Made by a program: the position numbers and the translations under genes. A stretch of 64,000 bases of DNA, taken from NCBI GenBank assembly GCA_002197995.1, contig NGZR01000001.1, positions 1 to 64,000 of the forward strand. Reading direction: 5' to 3'. How positions within the stretch are numbered: the first letter of the stretch is position 1; every line of letters starts with the position of its first letter. Shown here piece after piece: positions 57,244 to 64,000 of this stretch. Below the pieces are notes generated by a model. The model was not told the origin of the DNA. It saw nothing but the letters and a program-made list of their open reading frames with translations, and searched no databases. The DNA is from Gaeumannomyces sp. JS-464 (taxonomy: Eukaryota; Ascomycota; Sordariomycetes; Magnaporthales; Magnaporthaceae).

Positions 57244-59105
57244 ATGGACCCGTCACAGTCAGCGATTGACGTGGAACTCGAAGACGTTGACCTGCAAGTT
57301 CCGCCTGATAGACTCCAAGAAGCGATGGAGGAGCTGCGCAAACAAAAGACCCACACAATCCTGCACCTGCGCCGTCGTCCCCCCTAGTCCGCTCAGGTTG
57401 GGCGAACCGAACTTGTCAATCAGCTTTACCTTGGTCCAGCCCATCCACACGCGTGAGAGTTCCATATCACCTTCCGGCTCGCCCACAGGGTCGGTCCATC
57501 GTGCTGGGGAAGCTCATCATCGGCGCTGTACACTGCGATAGCACTGTGGCCGTCCGCAGCGCCGAAAATCGGAACGAGCCGCCGCCCGACATTCCAGCCC
57601 TTGTGAGGGTCCTTGGAGGAGGTCCCTACCGAGCTCACGCACGTCCGCATCAGGGCGCTCTCCCACAAGATCAAGGCCCAGGTCGACCACTCGCCCGGGG
57701 ACAGCGCCTACGTCACGCGCCTCAAGAAAGACCTGGAGTCGGTCCGAGAGCTCATCAAACAGAACTCTGGGGATTCCTATCAGGACGTGCACGTCTGCCT
57801 TGCGGCAAAGCAGCCGCAGCTCCAGACCGCCAGTTCGATGTCGACAAGATCTTTGCCATCATCCACACGGCCACAGCCCGCGAGCACCCCGCCCGCGACG
57901 TCGTCTTCGGATCCGACCCTGACAAGGTGCTGGTCCAGAAGATGACGCTGGAGGGGAACTTCAAAGAGCTCGTAGCTGCGGAAGTCAAGGGCGGCCCCGA
58001 GGGACCCGAGCCCGTGAGGCGCCCTTTCTGGGACGCGGGGGACAGGGCAGTCTGCCTGAGCCTGGCCGAGTTCGGGAAGAGCAGTTCAGGCTGGCCAGGA
58101 AGCAGGAGATGCAGGACCAAGAGGTCACCTTCGCGGCGGCTGGGGTCCCAAGCTCCATGTGGGACGGCCACTTCACCGTCTTTGTCTTTTACGCGCGCAC
58201 CGACAAGCCTGATCTCCTCCCTCGCGAGGGCGAGCAGTGCGGGATCCGGCTGCCAAAAGTTGACTACACGCCTCCGCCGGCGCTGGACGAGACCAAGTTC
58301 GACCCGCGGGTGAAGGCCCAGAGCATTGGTGACTTCCTGTGCGACTCCATCGACAGGGCTGCTCGGAGGTTCGGCGTCGGCACCGTCGCCTTCATCCGCG
58401 CCGTGATCGTCAGCCTCACGCGCGTCAACGCCAAGGAGCATGAGACTGTTGCGGAGGAGTGGAAGGAGATGGGGCGGGACCACTTCAGCGACCGGAACAT
58501 TGCCTACGAGCCGTGGTACAGAGAGGTCCTGAGTCTGCACGGCAGGATTGGCGCGTCAAAGGAGGAGCGCCGCGCTTCGGTCGTCGCCTGGGCGCGGCAG
58601 AACACCGGCGCCCTGTGCTTTCCAGCCTTTGATTATCCCCTAACCTTTGTGGCCCGGCGCGTGCGCCTGGAGGACTCGCTGCGCGGCGTCGTCAACGCCG
58701 CTTTTTTGGCGTATGCGCCACTATACCACTGCGATCGCGACGCGGGGCGTGACCTGACCCTGCCAGTCAGGTTCCCAGGGCTGCCGCTGGTCCAGCCGAC
58801 GCATCCCTGGCCCAGGACCCTGGCGGCTCGTTAAAGCATGTCCGAGGCTTCGTCGTCCCCTCGCAAGACCTGGAGTACACAGCTAACGTTTGGACGATTA
58901 ACGAGGTGTCGGCTTAAGTGCCAGACGTGCTCTCGGCCAGGTACCTCCTGGACTGGTCCAGCGAGTGCAACACCATCGGCGTTTGTAACCTGCTGGCGCC
59001 GTCGACAGGTTGCGCCAGCGCCAGTTGCCCCGGAACACCGCCGAGACCCGTCTCCGTAAGCGCTTTCGCAAGCTCAGCGGGCCGCAGCAGCGCGTTTGGA
59101 TGGCG
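57244..59105 (+). pseudogene. Truncated paralogue of the SF1 helicase-family gene (N-terminal half)
   Basis: Starts MDPSQSAIDVELEDVDLQ and runs, with several frame changes, parallel to the gene at 52650. Matches include IVLGKLIIGAVHC (compare PLGELTISSKHC), DKPDLLPREGEQC (compare DNPDLLPREGESC), GALCFPAFDYP (compare GALRFPTYDYA), and a segment ending RLRKRFRKLSGPQQRVWMA (compare KRFRDRFDSLDPQQQAVFQA). Similarity breaks off at about 59105, just before Walker A would be expected, where a hAT-like terminus begins. The longest clean piece is 58109-58834. It lacks all ATPase motifs. The preserved stretches suggest either recent truncation or a tolerated N-terminal fragment. Confidence 0.75.
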
Positions 59106-59330
59106 ACCTAGGGTTGGCGGAAACCCATGGGTCCTAAAATGGGTCCGACCCATTTAGGTCCAAAACCTATAAACAGGGTCTTTTAGGTTTTTTTTAGGTC
59201 CTGGGTTTTTAGGTTTAGGTTTATTTTAGGTTTAGGTTTAAAAGTTTAGGTAATTTTTAGGTTAGGTCCTTTAGGTCCTAGGTTTTTTTAGGTTTAAAAA
59301 AAGTTAAAAAAAAAAAAAAAAAAAAAAAAG
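59106..59330. mobile_element. hAT-like transposon terminus with TTTAGGT subterminal repeats
   Basis: Homology to the helicase stops where the sequence becomes TAGGGTTGGCGGAAACCC, a start typical of hAT-type ends. It continues with a hairpin (ATGGGTCCGACCCAT) and more than ten copies of TTTAGGT or AGGTCC spaced over 150 bp, then an A run at 59308-59329. Subterminal repeats of this sort are transposase-binding sites in hAT elements. The other end and a target duplication were not found, so the class is tentative. Confidence 0.45.
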
Positions 59331-61129
59331 TAAAATATATAGCTTTTCCGGCGTTGTAAATAATAAACATAATAGTTTTAACAATATTATACGGTATAAT
59401 AGCGATAAATATGCGAAATATAGCTAAATTACGAATGTTAATAATATCGTTATTATTACCATTGTTATTACCTTAAATATACGTTAAATAGCGTTTGCGA
59501 ATAAAGGGTTTTTATTAGTAAAAGTGGTACTCCTATAAGCACGGAAATCTCCTAAAAGGAAAAAACAAAAATCTATAAATCTAAAACTAGTGTTTATAGT
59601 AATACATATCTGTATAAGAATTTAATTACAAAAAAGGGATTACAAAATCCCCTTTTGTAAGCTCGTGGGAACGCACGGCCCGTGGGCCTGCGGCTTTACG
59701 AAGCGTGGGCCCTTTTTAAATGCACGCGCTAAATTACGTAAATTACTAGCAATTCTTTCTTTAAACGCGTGCATCGGTAAATGCTCGTTTTCCAAATCCC
59801 GGGATTTTACAATACTAATAACAAAGGAATCCGGATTTAATAACCTGCTTTAAAAACAAAAGAAAAAAAGGCAAAGGGATTGTGCTAAATATCGGTAAAA
59901 ACTGTAAATAAGGACTGTAAATAAAAACAATAGGAAATGGGGCAATGTTTAGTTAAGCGCTTGTAGAATTAGGTAATACCGGATTAAATGCGCATAATAG
60001 CAGTAAATAAACTTAATAAAAATCTATTAAGCCGTATGCGTGCTAATCGGTGTAATAAGAAAAAGCAAATCGGAAGTATAATTTAAAAGGCCTGGGATAT
60101 TTTAAAAGCCGTAAGCTTTAATCGTTGTAATTTGGAACTTAATTTTTACAACCACAAATATCGATATCCCCGCTGCCTGTTTGCTTGTTTACCGATTTTT
60201 GCTTTACTATTTTGCTGTTCGACTAATTACCGCGATAATATCCACTCGTTTTAAAGGAGCTAGCAAAGGCAAATCCGTTAAAAAAGGTTAAATTGGCGTT
60301 AAAACGGTCCCAAACAGTAGCGTTAAAAAAACTTATACCAAAAAGGGAAAAGGCAAATCCTTTACTCGCCCGCGCCCTGCGAAAGGTAAGCAAAGATCGT
60401 TCCCATACCTAAATTGCTTTAACTTTCTTTTGGCCGGCAAGTTCGATAAAATTAGGTGCTTTAATACCGAGCCGGTCGGTAATCGTTGCTAGTTTTATGC
60501 TTTTGGTTATTCGTGCTAGCCGGTGTAAGTGATTTTTTAAGCCTTAGTTTGCTAATTTTTTGCGTTAACAACCGGTAGTTTTAAAATCGCAATAGCTTTA
60601 ACTAAAAAGTTTATAACTAAATATTTTCGCGAAACTACTATTAATAAGGTATAATAGCTAATTTTTTATTTGGCTGCTTTAATATTTTGTTAACCGTGCT
60701 TTCGTTATTTTTAAAATTTCGCAAAATGGCGTACCACCACTAAATGCATAATCCTTTTTAAAAAAGAGGAATAGGCCGGTAAAGTTAACGCTAATCTTAT
60801 TAAAATAAGTGCTGCTAATCGGAAAGCGGTAGGCCGCGTTGCTATTTAGCGTATATTCGATGCGGCGTTTTTAAAAGCAAAGGATAGCTTATTTGGAGCT
60901 TTTAACGATAACGAAAATAAGAACGAAAAAATGGCCAAAAAGGGAAAAAAAGATAAAGGTGCTAATAATATCGACAAATAAGCTGGTAATATATCCGGCA
61001 ATGGTAAAGGTTTTTTTTTAAAGCTTAAAATGGTTGTTCGTAGGATTGTTTTCCGGTTGTTTTAGCGTTTTGGTAATTTCGTTTTTTTTAGTTACATTAT
61101 TGGCCATTTTTAAGTTATAACAAATCGAT
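59331..61129. other. RIP-degraded AT-rich region, no gene identified
   Basis: AT-rich and stop-rich. It may contain the interior of the hAT-like element and the LTR of the copia-type element to its right; I could not place either. A 62-codon plus-strand frame at 59665-59853 and a basic, Lys-rich stretch around 60280-60400 are open but unrecognised. Confidence 0.55.
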
Positions 61130-64000
61130 TTTAACCGCTTTCCCTCGCTTTTTTTTATTGTTTTTCGCGTTTTATTTAACCTTCGATTTGTACCGTTATC
61201 GTATTGCTTATAACTAAATCTTTCAAAGCTTTATTTAATTAATTTTTGGTTATCGCGTTTGTTAAATTATTTAATTTTGCGATTTAGCGAATTTCGTTAA
61301 TTTCGCGGCTTTTGTAAGATTTTTTAAATGCTATAACATCGATTATAAGCTTTTTTTTGCTATTATACCCAATTATACGAAACATTAATATAGCGAAAAG
61401 CTATCGGTACAAATTATTAGCTTTAGGGCTTTTTAATTTAGCTTTTTAAAAATTGTTGCAAGCGTTAAATTAAAAACGTAAATTGCATCGAACCCGTTAA
61501 CCATCCCGTAAATTTCATTTGCGAAAACGCTTTTCGTAACCCTTTTGCATTTAATTAACGTTTAATGCAAAATGTTCCCGATTAGCTAAAAGCTAATTTT
61601 TTAATCGTCGGATTTTTTATTACCCAATATAATTACGAACCCGATTTGTAAATTTAGGTTTAAATTGTTTGCGAATAATCCGTTTACGAAAACGTAAAAG
61701 TTGGTTTTTTGCAAATCCAATAAAACGTATTTTAGCCTTTTTTAAACGTTGTTAATTTGCCATTTAATCCTTTTGTTTAGCTTAATTACGTCCTTTTATC
61801 CCGGGTTTTTGGTTTGCGCTATTACGAAATAGTCGAATGCGGCTTCCGGTTGGCATATGGAACTAATATATGCGTTTCGAGCTTTTTAAACGATATATTT
61901 ATAGCTTAAGCTTTTTAAATCGGTTTTTATTAGCTCGAGCCTTTTACCTTATTTTTTTTATCGAATTTTAAGCTTATAATTTCCTATTAGGATTTTGCAC
62001 CCGTTAAAGTCGGCTTCGTTTCCCGGTTTAAAAATCGATTTCGGTTTTGCACGAAAGCTTACTTCCTAAATCGCTAATTCTTCCTTTATTAAAAAGTTCG
62101 GATTTCCAAAATTTAAAAGTATCGTTTATTTGCATGCTTATAATCCTAAAGCTTTATCCGCTTTCCGAAATAAGTAAGTAAAAATCGTAGCTTAACGTTT
62201 AGCAATTTAAACGCTTTTTATAATGCTTTTAGTAAATAACAAACTAATGCAAGCCTAATTCCGCGATCCCGTAAAAGGGTTTAATTATTTTAAGCAACGT
62301 GCCCAGCTTAAACCATGCTAATAACTCCTTAAGTAAGCGTACAAAAACGTTTTTTTGCAGTTTTAATTCCAACTAAATATACGTTTAGCTAATATTTCGG
62401 ATTATTAAATTAAACCTTATAAGCGTAAACGATAGTGCGATCGCTAGGATTAATCGTTAATTGCATTTTATAATCGTAAAAAATTGCGTAAAAATATTGT
62501 ATTTTTTTCGTTGTTATATTTTATAGCTACAAGTTTCGATTTTTTTAAAAGGTTTCGAAGTTTGCCTTTTTATTTCGTTTATAATCCGTAATTTAAAAAT
62601 CGTAGCTCCGTTAAAGGTTTTTCCAATAATCGGCTTAATTACTTTAGCGCCGATAAGTGCGTCCAGTTTTTATTAGGTTAATTGTTTAAATGGTAAACCG
62701 GGAGCTGTAATTTTGCCTTTTTTTTAAGTCGAATCGCTAATTAGTAAAATTAATGCTTTTTAGCGCTTAAAAACGTTGTATGCATTTGCTAAAAGCTTCG
62801 TTTTATTGCAATTGTTAGTTATGCGTTTTTGCGAAAGCGATTTCGTTTATTAGGAACCTTAGGTAATACCGTAATTTTAAACAAAATGGCTGTTTAATTT
62901 TAGGGCTCCTTGTTTTGCTATTTTGCGGCCTTTTTTTTCGGGGGTTTTTTTCGGCGTTTTAGCTATTCGGGCTTAAAGTATTCGAAAGGTGCTAATTGCT
63001 TTTTAAATTTTTGCACGATAAGTTTTTTTGCTTTTTGGTAAGGTTTAACCACCGTGCTTTTAAAAGTCGCGTTGCCGTTAATCGTTTTCACCGTAACTAA
63101 CGTATTTATTATGGATAAAACTTTGTACGGGCCTTGCCATCCGTCTTTTTCCCGAAACACTAAAACCTCGTTTTTTAAAGCTAAAAAGCTCGAAAGCACC
63201 CGTTTTATGTTCGGTCCGTTACGTGCAGCTAATACTTTTTGCATACGTCGCTTATTGTATAGGATCCGGATTTTTGCTATAGCTTTCCTAATTGCAGCGG
63301 CTTTTTATATTTGGGTTTATAAAAGTAGCGATTCGTTATTAATTTAAAGCATCGCTTTAAAAACGAGCAATATAAAAAAAATTCGTCGGGGCCGGCCGTG
63401 TTGTTTACGGTTTTCACTGCTTTTTAAAACACCGATTCGAGGTGTATAATTAGGCAATTTTATCGGATAATATTAAAAGCCCGGCGTAAAAAGGCGTAAT
63501 ATTTTTTAATTTTACCGATTAACCAGTGCGCTTCGATTGGGACCTGCTTATAAATAATCCCAAAAAGCTTTGCTTTCGTTTAAAATTCGCTCGCGGCGAA
63601 ATTAATACCGGCATCGTAAAAAATTACGTTAAAAGGCTTTAAATAAACGTCGATTTAATACCGTTTAAAAGCTTCCCACGTTTTTTTTGCCGATATATTT
63701 TTAAAAAGCGCTACGGTATTAAAAGCTATGCTTATATCGATTACGTAAAAGATTAGCTTATAATTAATATAAAACACGTTTATAATTATCTCGTAGTTAA
63801 AATTAATATCGTTTTAAAGTTTAAATCGAAAGCGTTATAATATAAAACCCTTTTTTTAACAAAAATGGCACATTCGGTTAATTATTGCGAAAGCGTCGCG
63901 ATTAGCCTCGTATTTTGCACGTTTTAAAACGTTCCAAAATTTATCGACAAATGGGTGCCTAAAACGCTTATGCACGCGTTTTAGCTTAGCTTCCGTAAAA
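61130..64000 (-). mobile_element. Ty1/copia-type retrotransposon pol, RIP-degraded, continues beyond the window
   Basis: Read on the minus strand from 64000 down, the order is integrase, RVT_2 reverse transcriptase, RNase H, which defines Ty1/copia. Integrase begins near 63980 (RVHKRFRHPFVDKFWNVLK); the C-terminal part at 62963-63244 is still open (VFREKDGWQGPYKVLS, STVVKPYQ). RT is marked by PFYGIAELGLH at about 62246-62280. The RNase H end has FYVFVNGLFANNL near 61660, CKRVTKSVFANEIYG near 61520 and LVICTDS near 61410. Stops of TAA/TAG type are everywhere, so the copy is dead. gag and the 5' LTR must lie beyond base 64000. The 3' LTR, expected at 59.4-61.1 kb, was not recognised. Confidence 0.88.

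Overview
The window is one chromosome end of a filamentous ascomycete (Pezizomycotina, probably Sordariomycetes; I cannot name the species). The evidence is a C-strand CCCTAA telomere at base 1, spliced genes with 57-90 bp introns, a fungal-type rhodopsin and a carboxy-muconate-cyclase-type lactonase. Repeats are heavily marked by repeat-induced point mutation (RIP): they are TA-rich, differ by C/T and G/A transitions, and are full of TAA/TAG stops.

Layout. 1-163 is telomere. 163-27275 is an AT-rich, RIP-degraded subtelomere with a ~3 kb block at each edge (163-3214 and 24247-27275, direct orientation). Between the blocks lies a nested pair of mobile elements. A pogo/Fot-like DNA transposon (3987-13312, 42-bp inverted repeats, TA target duplication) was split by a complete chromodomain Ty3/gypsy retrotransposon (5685-13146, two 448-bp LTRs, 5-bp duplication ATAAT). 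The insertion falls inside the transposase's C-terminal zinc-knuckle codons. The rest (13313-24246) is too degraded to classify, but it carries a recurring GC-rich palindrome, GCCCGCGGGC.

27300-59105 is a GC-rich gene island. In order it holds: an aminoglycoside-phosphotransferase-like pseudogene; a lactonase / carboxy-cis,cis-muconate cyclase homologue; two pogo-like transposons; a membrane 3-beta-HSD/SDR reductase; a microbial rhodopsin; a VIT-VWA protein with an FG-rich tail; a secreted nine-exon subtilisin; a third pogo-like transposon; and two tandem paralogues of an SF1 (Upf1/NAM7-like) helicase, the second truncated. The genes do not form an obvious pathway; this reads as a subtelomeric collection of accessory genes and transposons. 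From 59106 onward the sequence is again RIP-degraded: a hAT-like terminus, then a Ty1/copia element on the minus strand (61130 to beyond 64000).

Data caution. Most of the otherwise healthy genes in the island are broken by one-base losses, usually in short G, C or T runs (six in the VIT-VWA gene, three in the protease, four breaks in the rhodopsin, one in the reductase, several in the helicase). This looks more like systematic homopolymer under-calling in the assembly than biological decay. I annotate these as genes and mark the breaks.
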